A stretch of 64,000 bases of DNA from Solen grandis (taxonomy: Eukaryota; Mollusca; Bivalvia; Adapedonta; Solenidae). Made by a program: the position numbers and the translations under genes. The notes below the pieces were generated by a model. The model had not been told where the DNA came from. It saw nothing but the letters and a program-made list of their open reading frames with translations, and searched no databases. Shown one piece after another: positions 46,955 through 59,176 of the stretch; position 1 is the first letter of the stretch; the number at the start of each line of letters is the position of its first letter. The stretch covers positions 24,857,222 through 24,921,221 of the forward strand of contig CM037777.1 of assembly GCA_021229015.1 (NCBI GenBank). The letters are read 5' to 3'.

Positions 46955-47992
46955 CAAAGAAAACATATTCATGATAGACATAAAAAGACACAACAAAGAA
47001 AACATACTCATGATAGACATAAAAAGACACAACAAAGAAAACATACTCATGATAGACATAAAAAGACAACAAAGAAAACATATTCATGATAGACATAAAA
47101 AGACACAACAAAGAAAACATACTCATGATAGACATAAAAAGACACAACAAAGAAAACATACTCATGATAGACATAAAAAGACACAACAAAGAAAACATAT
47201 TCATGATAGACATAAAAAGACACAACAAAGAAAACATACTCATGATAGACATAAAAAGACACAACAAAGAAAACATACTCATGATAGACATAAAAAGACA
47301 CAACAAAGAAAACATATTCATGATAGACATAAAAAGACAACAAAGAAAACATATTCATGATAGACATAAAAAGACACAACAAAGAAAACATACTCATGAT
47401 AGACATAAAAAGACACAACAAAGAAAACATATTCATGATAGACATAAAAAGACACAACAAAGAAAACATACTCATGATAGACATAAAAAGACACAACAAA
47501 GAAAACATACTCATGATAGACATAAAAAGACACAACAAAGAAAACATATTCATGATAGACATAAAAAGACACAACAAAGAAAACATATTCATGATAGACA
47601 TAAAAAGACACAACAAAGAAAACATATTCATGATAGACATAAAAAGACACAACAAAGAAAACATACTCATGATAGACATAAAAAGACACAACAAAGAAAA
47701 CATATTCATGATAGACATAAAAAGACACAACAAAGAAAACATACTCATGATAGACATAAAAAGACACAACAAAGAAAACATATTCATGATAGACATAAAA
47801 AGACACAACAAAGAAAACATATTCATGATAGACATAAAAAGACACAACAAAGAAAACATATTCATGATAGACATAAAAAGACACAACAAAGAAAACATAT
47901 TCATGATAGACATAAAAAGACACAACAAAGAAAACATATTCATGATAGACATAAAAAGACACAACAAAGAAAACATGTTCATGATAGACATA
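46955..47992. repeat. 39-bp satellite array 1, about 27 units
   Basis: The unit is ACACAACAAAGAAAACATA, then (T/C)TCATGATAGACATAAAAAG, 39 bp. Units differ mainly by T or C at one site. Two units (near 47067 and 47338) lack two bases, and the last carries CATGTTC. Because 39 is divisible by 3 and most frames lack stops, long meaningless frames appear on both strands. Two 2-bp deletions shift the frame without consequence, which argues against coding. Confidence 0.97.
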
Positions 47993-49125
47993 AACAAGAG
48001 GGCCAAGATGGCCCTTGGTCGCTCACCTGAGAAAGATGATTGCTCAAGAAATAAAGATGCTTGAGTGTAAAAGTGAAATCTGGCTTTTTTTTTATGGTGA
48101 AATGGGCATAACTCCTAAATTTACAAGTCAATATCAGTTATAATTGAACCCGATTGTGAGATTATGGGCATAAACATTGTCTTAAAGTTTAAAAATGATT
48201 GTTAAAAAGATGAAGTTGGTAGAGAATAAACAAAGTGAAATCTTGCATTTTTTGTATTAAAAGGGGCATAACTCCTGACCTAAATGACCCATCTCAGCCA
48301 CAATTGAACTCAATCGAGACATTATGGTCATTAGCAATGTCATAAAGTTTGAAGATGATTGCTAAAAAAAGGAAGATGCTAGAGTGTAAACAACGTGAAA
48401 TATGGCTTTTTTTATATTAAAAGGGGCATAACTCCTGACCTAATTGACGGATCCCAGCCATAATCGAAATCAATCGAGACCTTATGGTCATAAGCATTGT
48501 CATAAAGTTTGAAGATGATTGCTCAAAAGATGAAGATGCTAGAGTGTAAACAATGATTGGCATTTTTTGAATATTAAAAGGGGCATAACTTCTGAACTAT
48601 TTGACGGATCTAAGCATTAATCGAACTCAATCAAGACCTTATGGTCATTAACATTGTAGTAAAGTTTGAAGATGATTGCTCAAAAGATGAAGATGCTAGA
48701 GTGTAAACAACTTGAAATGTGGCATTTTTTTAATATTAAAAGGGGCATAACTCCTGACCTAATTGATGAATCTCAGTCATAATCGAAGTCAATCGAGACC
48801 TTATGGTCATAAGCATTGCCATAAAGTTTGAAGAGGATTGCTCAAAAGATGAAGATGCTAGAGTGTAAACAACTTGAAATATGGCATTTTTTTAATATTA
48901 AAAGGGGCATAACTCCTGACCTAATAGTACGATATTAGCCATAATCGAACTTGGCCGTGATTTTATGGTTATAAACATTGATATAAAGTTTGAAGATAAT
49001 TGCTCATGAAATGAAGATGCTAGAGTGCAAACGAACAAATTGTGGACGACGGACGACGGACGGACGGACGGACGGACGACGGACATTCATCGATCCTAAA
49101 AGCTCATCCTGAGCACACGTGCTCA
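47993..49125 (+). mobile_element. HINE-like element inside the 39-bp satellite, long copy
   Basis: Starts AACAAGAGGGCCAAGATGG, CGCTCACCTGAG. Seven or so body units contain TTAAAAGGGGCATAACTCC, CAGCCATAATCGAA and GAAGATGATTGCTCA. Then GGACGACGGACGGACGG tracts and AGCTCATCCTGAGCACACGT-GCTCA. The last AGGTGAGCTAA is missing: the sequence passes from GTGCTCA directly into satellite TGATAGGCAT. The first 370 bases are essentially identical to the copy at 50071. Confidence 0.82.
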
Positions 49126-50070
49126 TGATAGGCATAAAAAGACACAACAAAGAAAACATATTCATGATAGACATAAAAAGACACAACAAAGAAAACATAC
49201 TCATGATAGGCATAAAAAGACACAACAAATAAAACATGTTCATGATAGACATAAAAAGACACAACAAAGAAAACATACTCATGATAGACATAAAAAGACA
49301 CAACAAAGAAAACATATTCATGATAGACATAAAAAGACAACAAAGAAAACATATTCATGATAGACATAAAAAGACACAACAAAGAAAACATACTCATGAT
49401 AGACATAAAAAGACACAACAAAGAAAACATACTCATGATAGACATAAAAAGACACAACAAAGAAAACATATTCATGATAGACATAAAAAGACACAACAAA
49501 GAAAACATACTCATGATAGACATAAAAAGACACAACAAAGAAAACATATTCATGATAGACATAAAAAGACACAACAAAGAAAACATACTCATGATAGACA
49601 TAAAAAGACACAACAAAGAAAACATACTCATGATAGACATAAAAAGACACAACAAAGAAAACATATTCATGATAGACATAAAAAGACACAACAAAGAAAA
49701 CATACTCATGATAGACATAAAAAGACACAACAAAGAAAACATATTCATGATAGACATAAAAAGACACAACAAAGAAAACATATTCATGATAGACATAAAA
49801 AGACACAACAAAGAAAACATATTCATGATAGACATAAAAAGACACAACAAAGAAAACATATTCATGATAGACATAAAAAGACACAACAAAGAAAACATAT
49901 TCATGATAGACATAAAAAGACACAACAAAGAAAACATATTCATGATAGACATAAAAAGACACAACAAAGAAAACATATTCATGATAGACATAAAAAGACA
50001 CAACAAAGAAAACATACTCATGATAGACATAAAAAGACACAACAAATAAAACATGTTCATGATAGACATA
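49126..50070. repeat. 39-bp satellite array 2, about 24 units
   Basis: Same unit as array 1 and a similar order of T and C variants, with one 37-bp unit near 49338. The final unit carries AATAAAACATGTTC, as does a unit near 49230. With the following element it forms a second copy of the array-1-plus-element block. Confidence 0.97.
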
Positions 50071-50734
50071 AACAAGAGGGCCAAGATGGCCCTTGGTCGC
50101 TCACCTGAGAAAGATGATTGCTCAAGAAATAAAGATGCTTGAGTGTAAAAGTGAAATCTGGCTTTTTTTTTATGGTGAAATGGGCATAACTCCTAAATTT
50201 ACAAGTCAATATCAGTTATAATTGAACCCGATTGTGAGATTATGGGCATAAACATTGTCTTAAAGTTTAAAAATGATTGTTAAAAAGATGAAGTTGGTAG
50301 AGAATAAACAAAGTGAAATCTTGCATTTTTTGTATTAAAAGGGGCATAACTCCTGACCTAAATGACCCATCTCAGCCACAATTGAACTCAATCGAGACAT
50401 TATGGTCATTAGCAATGTCATAAAGTTTGAAGATGATTGCTCATGAAATGAAGATGCTAGAGTGCAAACAATGTGAAATCTGGCTTTTTTGAATTTTAAA
50501 AGGGGCATAACTCCTGACCTAATGTTCCGATATCAGCCATAATCGAACTTGGCTGAGATTTTATGGTTATAAACATTGTTTTAAAGTTTGAAGATAATTG
50601 CTCATAAAATGAAGATGCTAGAGTGCAAACGAACAAATTGTGGACGACGGACGACGGACGGACGGACGGACGGACGACGGACATTCATCGATCCTAAAAG
50701 CTCATCCTGAGCACACGTGCTCAGGTGAGCTAAA
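50071..50734 (+). mobile_element. HINE-like element inside the satellite, short copy with complete 3' end
   Basis: The 5' half is identical or nearly so to 47993-48364. It has about three fewer body units, then the same GACGGACGGACGG tract and a complete hairpin (CCTGAGCACACGTGCTCAGG, then TGAGCTAAAA). It shows what the long copy has lost. Confidence 0.85.
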
Positions 50735-50739
50735 AAACA

Positions 50740-50893
50740 AAACAAAGAAAACATATTCATGATAGGCATAAAAAGACACAACAAAGAAAACATACTCATG
50801 ATAGGCATAAAAAGACACAACAAATAAAACATGTTCATGATAGACATAAAAAGACACAACAAAGAAAACATACTCATGATAGACATAAAAAGG
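50740..50893. repeat. 39-bp satellite remnant, about 4 units
   Basis: Resumes with AACAAAGAAAACATATTCAT and two units carrying GATAGGCAT, matching the units just after the long element (49123-49215). It ends at AAAAAGGAAAGG. Confidence 0.95.
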
Positions 50894-52331
50894 AAAGGAT
50901 TTTAAAGATTTTATATTATTTATTTATTTTATGTCTAATTTTAATGTCAGAGATCATCAAAATGTGTAACTTAAAGGTGAAATGTACAAAAAATCAACAC
51001 GCAGAAGGGGACCATCCCTCCACACCCACACCACACTAAAATTTGTACCTGATTTTTTTCCTTAGAAAAGCCGTGACCTGGTACTACAGGAAATAGAGTA
51101 GCCATCAACAAGAAGCAGACAGTTCTTGATTTGTGAGGGCATTTAGCAAAGGCTGTATTATGAAAGGGGAACAACCAAAGAACAAAGTAATAACCTTAAA
51201 CATGGACTGTTTTAGTCTGCCATGGAACATGTAAGCTTTTTTGTCATATATTTACAATGGCTATCAAACTTAAAACAAGAAAACAAACAGTTGCATTTTC
51301 CCAACAGACTCAGGGAAAGTATCACATTTTTAACAGTAGTTCACATCCAATGAACTAACTTGGCAATCACAGGAAAGTGTTGATTGTTCAACACTACCCA
51401 TCATATCAAGAATGTACAAAATTACTGATGTCACATGATAGCAGGTGAAAGCTCAATCTCCGGCACAGGCAATCTTACACAGATCTTGGCCACAGTGAAT
51501 TGAAAAATAGCTGAGATTCAGCAAAATCACAGGTAACAGCGTGACTTTTGGAACACACCAAGGTCATGTGGTAACTCAGTGTGGCAGTGATAGACTGCAT
51601 CAGATTTTCCAGGCTGGCTCACACAAGTTGGTACACCTCTGGAATGCTGAAACAAGCTGCAGAACCATTCTTTATATCTGACCTAGCAATTATCTCATCA
51701 GATGCAACATAAATTACATATTGTATAAAATCTATGATAACCGGTTGGTAAGGCAGCCAGATGAAGTGCAGCCTCTTACATGTATATAGCAAACAAATAC
51801 TGGGGAAAAAAATTAATAGTCTAAATCAATTGCACTCTTGGGAACAGAATTTCATTGAGAGATGTTACTTTTATATGAGAGAAGCAGTCCAAGGCTTGTG
51901 GACATATCCGTATTCACATATATATGTAAATACAGATCTTTCTTTCAAGTTTGAAACACTTTTCAATTTCACACACAAAAAAAACTGAGAAAGCTATAAC
52001 CTGGAGCTTTCATCCATGTACTATGGACTTCTTCAGCCGACTGATCACCTTGTCTTACTGGGGACTAACACCGACACCTCTTGGGGACATGAGAGATGTT
52101 AATGTATTGTCCCAGATATGCGGAAGGTTGAACCAGTCCCCGGCCCTGTTCAATGCTGGCTTGTGCACTCTGATGTATATAGCCGCTTTAACCACCCTTT
52201 CAAACCAAGAAGGGTCTTAATCCAAGATTTTCACTAAATCCAAGGAGACAGCATGACCTGGGCTATAGAGATGAATATGATGTGACACCTCACCTGTGCT
52301 CGAGCTTGGTCTTCTGAGAACTGTGCTTTAA
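50894..52331. other. Intergenic DNA, no gene seen
   Basis: No supported gene. A stretch at 50925-51065 (ATTTTATATTATTTATT; CAACACGCAGAAGGGGACC; GATTTTTTTCC) recurs diverged at 58110-58260, so a further dispersed repeat is likely. Confidence 0.45.
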
Positions 52332-52567
52332 ACCCTTTCCCTCATAGAGGAAACCATGAAAAGACCTATGCGAACCGCATAAAACCAGATCAGCCTGCAA
52401 GTAACTCGCAGGCTGATCAGGTTTTATGCTGTTCGCTGCTCCTCAGTGGTCTGGAAATGAGGATTTTGTAATTAAATTTGGTAAGGTTTAACTGTGGTTT
52501 TCTGCAGATCAGGCTTTATGTGGTACCTATTGAGTGCGTCAAAATGAGTCTATATGAGGGAAAGGGT
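52332..52567 (+). mobile_element. MITE family A, copy 11, intact
   Basis: Flanked by TTAA (52328-52331, 52568-52571) with one extra A/T at the ends (ACCCTTTCCCTCAT; ATGAGGGAAAGGGT). The palindrome has one mismatch (GCCTGCAAGTAACTCGCAGG). Confidence 0.92.
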
Positions 52568-52571
52568 TTAA

Positions 52572-53294
52572 GTTCTTTCAGTTCTTCCTATGAAATCCAT
52601 ATCACACTGTTGGTTACCATGTCCTTCCCATTTAATGTGGTAGATAGACCCACATACTTCATTCTTGTCTGCTGAAGAAGTCCATTGTCGACTAAAACAC
52701 AGTATTGGTGCTGATAGGTGTCTCACAAGGAAAAAAATTAAGTTTTGAGTAAGACACAATATTGTTACTCTTTACATAGCTTATAACATACCATCTCTAA
52801 AACTAGGCTTTGTTTTGAAAATATGCCTTCTTATATTTTGGGGGGGTGTTTTTACATTTTCTTGTATGTTGGTTACAGACACTATACCATAGATATAACC
52901 TGCAATAAAAGATGAAAAGTCTGAATAACTTGTAATTCTTTTACTCAGATATATCAATGGGAGAAACTAAATGACATTTTAAAGTAAGCAAACATAGAAG
53001 AAGAATAAAAATTAAAACATACAATATAATACATGTACAACAATTGTTTAGCTGAAAATGGCATAAACTGACCTCATCCAAATTGCCTTGTATGACTTCC
53101 ACAAACTATAATTATCAATGCTAAAAAGAATAAATTGAACCATACTGAAAGTCATCTAAGTAGTTTCAAAATTCTTGAGCACAACTTTTTCAAAAATATT
53201 CAGTACAAGAATTGACGTAAGTCAGGTGGACTTGTTCATGTAGTGTCTGTAATTTTCTTCTGATGTGAAATTTCTCATTTATCCCAATTGTTAT
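52572..53294. other. Intergenic DNA, nothing recognised
   Basis: AT-rich; includes a GGGGGGG run near 52842. No gene. Confidence 0.45.
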
Positions 53295-53800
53295 GACAAG
53301 AGGGCCAAGATGGCCCTAGATCGCTCACCTGAGAAAAGCATCATTCATTGCCTGTACAAAACAGATTGCTTAAGAATAAAGATGATGAGGTGAAACAATG
53401 TTCAGGAATTTTCTGACCCCATCCACAAAAGATATCATCATGACAAACATTCTGCCAAAGTTTGAGGATGATTGGACCAAAAATGTTGCCTCTAGTGTGT
53501 AAACAAGATTTTTCTAAGATTTGACCTACTGACCTACTTTTTGATCCAACCTGACACATTTTCGAAAGGGTTCAAGATATCATCAATACAAACATTCTGA
53601 CAAGTTTGAGGAAGATTGGATCAAAATTGTGGCCTCTAGTGTGTAAACAATTTCATCAATACAAACATTCTGACCAAGTTTGAGGAAGATTGGATCAAAA
53701 TTGTGGCCTCTAGTGTGTAAACATCAAAATTGTTGACGGACGACGGACAATCAAGTATCCCAAAAGCTCACCCTGCAGAGCTATGCTCAGGTGAGCTAAA
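53295..53800 (+). mobile_element. HINE-like element, GGTGAG family, short copy
   Basis: Starts GACAAGAGGGCCAAGATGGC with CGCTCACCTGAG and ends CTATGCTCAGGTGAGCTAAA. Body: AAACATTCTGACCAAGTTTG and GTTGCCTCTAGTGTGTAAAC, with one 87-bp unit repeated in tandem (53578-53722). A GACGGACGACGGAC tract precedes the hairpin. Confidence 0.78.
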
Positions 53801-55867
53801 AATGTAACTGCCTATTTGATGTTTACATCAAATGGCATGAAACTTAGAAAAGAAATAATTCTGAGATGCATCGTTTTGAAGATTTTACTTTGTAAATTTG
53901 TCTTGGTTAATACAGACACTACAAAAAAAAGCATTTTTTTGTCCCTGGCAAAAATGTTCCACAATGCAAAGCATTGGAGTAGCTTGGAATGCAATATGTA
54001 TTTTTTGTTACTAATGATCTTTGATGAGACTTTGAAAAAGGTTTTCAACTTCATAAATAGTTTATTTCTATTGTTTTTGTTTTTGGTATTGTACTTATTC
54101 TGTGTGTCCTTTTAGCTGCACTTAAGCAAAAATAATGTAAACACAATTTGTGTAGAAAATCTATAATTTTCATCCAATGTTATTAATTCAAGTTAAAAAC
54201 TGCACACAATTTTACATATTTTCAAAAGAAAAATATGAATTATCTTAACTTTAAGTCAATAATTTTACAAGGGAGACTGCATAACACTTAAAAATGGCTA
54301 TTTTTCAAGCATATTTTAGATTATTTTTCCAAAATGGGCTACGGTAGCAACTTGAAAATTTCAGGAAAACAAGATCTATTTTATAAAAAAATTCCTTTGT
54401 TTCTTAGCTTTTCTACACTATAGATATAGTATGAAAAAAATGAAATTAGCACCAATACTGTTTTTTTGGTCTAGTATATGGATAAAGCTTTCTCAGATTT
54501 TGTGAGTGTGAAATTGAAAAGTGTTTAACTGAAACCACCACAAAGTTTAACCTTCATCAAACTATGGATCTTGTTTTCCTCTGACATTGTGGAAAATTAT
54601 ATAACGTAACATATGGTGTTGCATACATTATGCATAAACATTCATAAATGACAGGCATTGCAATTTCTGGACATCAACAAAGCTGTATGACTGAAAATGA
54701 TAATATTTTCAAGTTGAAATACTAACATTGTGCTATTTTAATCATGTAGTACTGCAAATATATACACTGTATGTTATATTGTTTTTGCATACATCAAATG
54801 ACTTTGAGAATGAAAAGATCTAGAGTCGGAAAGGGGTCGTAACTACAGTGTCAAAATAAATGTATTTATTAATGTATCAATTTTCAAGATTATATGACCC
54901 ATTCATAAGTTTCATATTTAAAGAAAACCTAAGTTCTACACTTTTTTTTTAGAGATGCCTTTGTGGGTATCCCCGTAACAGGTACAGTAGGGGTCGCGGA
55001 ACCAACCAAAGCTGACCTCACAATAAAGATACTTTTGATATTAATATGCATAGAAACACTGGCATGTAATATCAATCTTATGAAGTCTCATTTAAGTCAA
55101 TCCAGAGGTTTTGGAGATAAAGTGTAGACAAGATTGGCCAAAAATATTAAGGGCCATAACTCTGTGATAATTAATCAGACTCAAACATTATTATTAAGTT
55201 TGTGCAAGAAGAACATGAGGCAGAGTTGCCATCAGTGAATTGTTGGTGATAGCCACAAACATTTATCATAGAAAAAGGCTTTAGAGCAAAGATAAACCTA
55301 GGTCAGAACAACTGATAAATATAGCTGATAAACAGTGCAGACAAATCTCATCTACTGACAGACGTGACTCCAATATAGTCCCTATATACTTTCTATCTGG
55401 GGGTATTAAAATGGTCTGCCAGTAGCTATGACAGTTGAAATGGATTCGAGTGCTTTCCCTTGTAAAATCTTTAGTCTCTGATGCATGTAAAGCATAATGC
55501 GCAGCGCAGGAAATCGATATCCCCAAATTATGAGAAAGCATACAATGAGTCTGATTGTTGACCTATCATGTTTAAGTCAAAAATATTTCAGGGTTTTGAA
55601 GTAAATATTTTCATTTAAAAAAGATTTTTAGAGTAAAAAATATTATTTTTAATGTATTTATGGCAAACCAATTATGTTTTATTCTTTTATGTACTGCTAA
55701 ACTGTTATAAATATGTTAATGCCCCGATAATAGGGACAAACATACATTTACGTGAAGTCGGTCTCTGACGGCTGCAGGACCATTTCCTCCCTTTACATTG
55801 TCTCTGGGTATGACAAAGTCTTAGGCTGAATTAGCAAAGTTGTCATTCCCACTTTTGGCTTCAAAAT
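53801..55867. other. Intergenic DNA, no gene seen
   Basis: AT-rich sequence with short uninformative frames on both strands. A fragment near 55075-55200 (GAGGTTTTGGAGATAAAGTG, GGGCCATAACTCTGTGATAA) resembles HINE-like body text without ends. Confidence 0.45.
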
Positions 55868-56116
55868 TCTTAGTTTAAACTTTATTTATTTTACATTGAT
55901 TACAAAACAAGTTATCACAACTTAATTTATCACTCTTGATGGCTCTGATGGCAGCGCATGTGGTCATTATAGTGGGAGAAAACCGGAGAGCCCGGAGAAA
56001 ACCCACGTGTCTGGACAGGCGACCACTGTACCCTCTCACGTACATAACCAGGAATCGAACCCTGGTCGCATTAGTGAGAAGCAAGGCATGTTACCACTAC
56101 GCTATTCAGGCACCAA
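55868..56116 (-). mobile_element. tRNA-headed SINE, family M, near full length
   Basis: The minus strand starts GGTGCCTGAATAGCGTAGTG, with A box TAGCGTAGTGGTAACATGCC and B box GGTTCGATTCC. The central domain contains GTGGGTTTTCTCCGGGCTC and CCGGTTTTCTCCCAC, a conserved motif of widespread invertebrate SINEs. The 3' part (GTAATCAATGTAAAATAAAT) ends in AAAGT. Fragments of its 3' domain lie at 34435 and 61568. The family name is my label. Confidence 0.8.
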
Positions 56117-58600
56117 AATTCTATAGAGCTTAACTATAGTAGACAGAGAGAGCAAACATGTGCTTGATGTCAGCTGCCCACTAAGACAAGTTTTGTTCAT
56201 ATCTTTTCTACTTGAAATGTAATGTAACCAATCACATCAAGCTATCAACCCCAGATACTAGAGGTTGTCTGTTACTCTATAAAATGACCGAAACTTGTAT
56301 ATCCACTATCTGGAATTACTAATAAGCCACTGACTTTTAACTTCAATCTATAAATAGAGACTCTACCGTATGGTTAAATAAGAAACTGATTACAAATCAA
56401 AGCGCTGATAGCGCTGAGAGAACAGAAATGTTGCATTTCTTTTGTTTATCAATGAAGATATGATAAATGGGGATGAAATTTTCAAGTCATGCCAATAAAC
56501 CCAATCTTGCGTAAACAATGTTGATGCAAGAAAAGATGAAAACACCATTTGTTTTAATGGACTGCTAACAATTATCAAATCTCCACACTTACTCTCTGTT
56601 TCTCATGCTTACAGTTTATAAGATTTATATCGATAGGCATATCTAAATCAAAAGGAAGCAAATCTAAAACAACATTTCATTATTTTATTGTTATCTGGCA
56701 AAAATTAAGTTATTTAGCTGATCTACAGCTCGTCAAACCCTCTTTCACTTGACACACACACAACTTCAATGCCTTCGGCATTCTGATTCATTTTTTTTCG
56801 ATCAGTCTTATTTAGCTTTTACTTCTTTTTCCTTCTTTCTCTTCCTTACATTTTTTTGTCTCCTCTTTGTTTGCGTTCTGTTTCCTCTACGCGTTTTTGC
56901 TTTAACTTTTGTCTTTGTTTCCTTTCTTTTTTTTCTTTCTTTCTTCCTTCTTCTTTTTTCCTTTCTTTCTTCCTTCTTCTTTTTTCCTTTCTTTCTTCCT
57001 CTTCTTTTTTTCCTTTTCCTTTCTTGGCCACCTGACCAGCCAGACTCCTATTGTCTTACGGCCCCCTGCTGTAAATGTGTAGGTATTCCAAATCAGCAGT
57101 CGGACATGACTGTGTGATAAGCATGTGTTTAGTGTACTGCGGACATGTTTACTGATTGAGAGAAATTTACATGTTGTCTGCCAAGCGATCTAACAATTGG
57201 GAAAAATAAGCAATTAACAAAAGTTTGTATCAGTTACAACTATAAACTATTATAGACAAATGCAGTTTAAGAAACAGCATAAAATAGTTATGCACAAAAT
57301 TAGCCGCTAAAAACAACAACTAAGCCGGACATTAAAATGTAATTAGCATCGAAACAATTTCACTAGAGCCGATTTTAGGAATTACTGGGAAAAAAAACAA
57401 CTAGTTTGACTAAATCTATTCAACGAAATTTTTAATTCACTTTTCTTTGCATGTATAAAGCTTTAAATCTTGCAATAAAAGTGGGCTAATTAGCTGCAAG
57501 CAGGTTGAGGAACTTTCAGGTATGAACAACTGCTGACTTCGTTTTTGAAAAAGTTAAAAAGGTAATGATTTTTTTTTTTTAGCTGACGCAAAAAAACTGC
57601 AGAGTAGATGCATATATAATGCTAGCCATGCAAATTAAACTTAATCAGAAATGGGTAGTGTTTCTAAATGTCATTAGCTTTTCTATTTTTATATAACTTT
57701 TTAAGTATTATTTTTATGAAACTAACTCCTCTAAATATTTTTCCTGAAAGGAATAAATACAAACAGTAGGCCGATACATTATCATGTTCAATTTTTTTAA
57801 TATTTACAAATATAATAATTTACATGTATGTGTATTCATGGTCTCTTAATATTGACATCCTGGTGTATTTTAAATTTATAAAAAAAATGAATAAGAAATT
57901 GAAGAATTTGAAAATTTCAATCTGCCAGCCCATAGTTTGGGACAATCCATACTTTGGGACAATGTATAATGTAGATTATGCATGATCACTAATTCAAATC
58001 AAATCCAGGTAATCAGTCATTGAACAATGCTACTGATAAGTCGATGAATAGAAATACTAATGAACAGAAAACACAATTTATCTGCAAAATAAAACGGATA
58101 TTAAAGATTTTATATTAAATATCAACATCTTTTATTACTGAATATTGTTTGTTTTGTCACTGATTTAACATTCAGAAAAAAAAATCGACACACAGAAGGG
58201 GCCCAAACCTTCTGCAACTGTCTGACCCTAAAATGTGCGCCTGATTTTTTTTTATCTAGGAAGTCTGTGTGTGAAGGCTGCTTCCAAATGGACAATTACA
58301 CAGTCAAGATTACCAAGTTCGAACCTAATACAGCATATACCCGGTATTCCTTATTCCCTTCCACATATTTGACAAAATATGTTTAAGTGATTTTTTTTTC
58401 TTCAGACCTATACAAAAATGTCTTTTACACTGCTGAGTCTAAAAGTGATGATTACTCAAAGCATTTACTAGTTGATAGTGTAACAAGTCACTTTTTGTGT
58501 GTGTGGGGGGGGAGGGGTTCCAAAAAACACTTATTTTTTTTTTATGCCAGTTTGAGGTTGAAAATGCACGAGACACCTAGTAGTTATTCAATAACATGGC
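56117..58600. other. Intergenic DNA with a polypyrimidine tract
   Basis: No supported gene. 56784-57025 is about 240 bases of almost pure C/T on the plus strand (CTTTCTTTCTTCCTTCTTC units), which explains a Phe/Leu-rich frame on plus and a Lys/Glu/Arg-rich frame on minus. Confidence 0.55.
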
Positions 58601-59173
58601 TTTGCGATATGCAAAATATAAAATTATATCGCTCAAAGCTCAGACCCACTTGACATTTTTTGCCTCGGGGATGTACTCCAGATCAAAACTGATGAGCCCC
58701 GGTAGGCATTGGGAACAGGTTCCCCTGTGTCCTGCGGAAGTTTCGAAAGCGTCACGAGCCATGTGGATGCATCAGGAGACCTCGGTAGAACTTCATTGCT
58801 TGCATTGACATCTTTCCTTATATGTTCTCAAAGTCTTACTGGGGAAAACAGGCCAGGGAAACATACCCATAGCTTCCCAGAAGCTCCTGGTAAACATTCA
58901 CGGAGCTTCCGCGAAATATTTTTTTCCTCTGAGGAATCCCCTAGGCTTCGGTGATGTCTCAAAGGTTTGGCTACCTTTTTGTGACACATTCCAGATCTTG
59001 TGATAGAATCATAGAATATTCGCAAAAATTCGGCAAGTGCACTCTAAAATTTGTTGCCTTTTTGGTCAACCTTAGACTGAGACAGTCAAAAAGACCATGG
59101 GACATTGCTGGGGGCATCCTCATAAACCCCCATAAGTCTACCCTTGATTTTGTCTCTTAATTCCATCACCGAA
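58601..59173. other. Moderately GC-richer non-coding segment, class unknown
   Basis: Sequence around 58670-58950 (GAGCCCCGGTAGGCATTG, CCAGAAGCTCCTGG, GAGGAATCCCCTAGGC) is richer in GC than its flanks. Similar text continues beyond the TIR element (60393-60600: CCCCGAGGCACCTAGG, GCATCGGGAACC), so one older unit may have been split. No protein match recognised. Confidence 0.4.
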
Positions 59174-59176
59174 TTC

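Noticed and set aside
46938..50108. Very long open frames on both strands (up to about 326 codons) with RHKKTQQRKH-type or MSIMNMFSLLCLF-type repeats
   Set aside because: They are by-products of a 39-bp satellite whose length is divisible by three and which lacks stops in several frames. Frame-shifting 2-bp deletions occur without consequence.
46955..50893. CRISPR-like regular array
   Set aside because: The units are contiguous with no unique spacers and the DNA is eukaryotic. It is a satellite.
56749..57117. Phe/Leu-rich frame (plus) and Lys/Glu/Arg-rich frame (minus)
   Set aside because: Explained by the C/T-only tract at 56784-57025.
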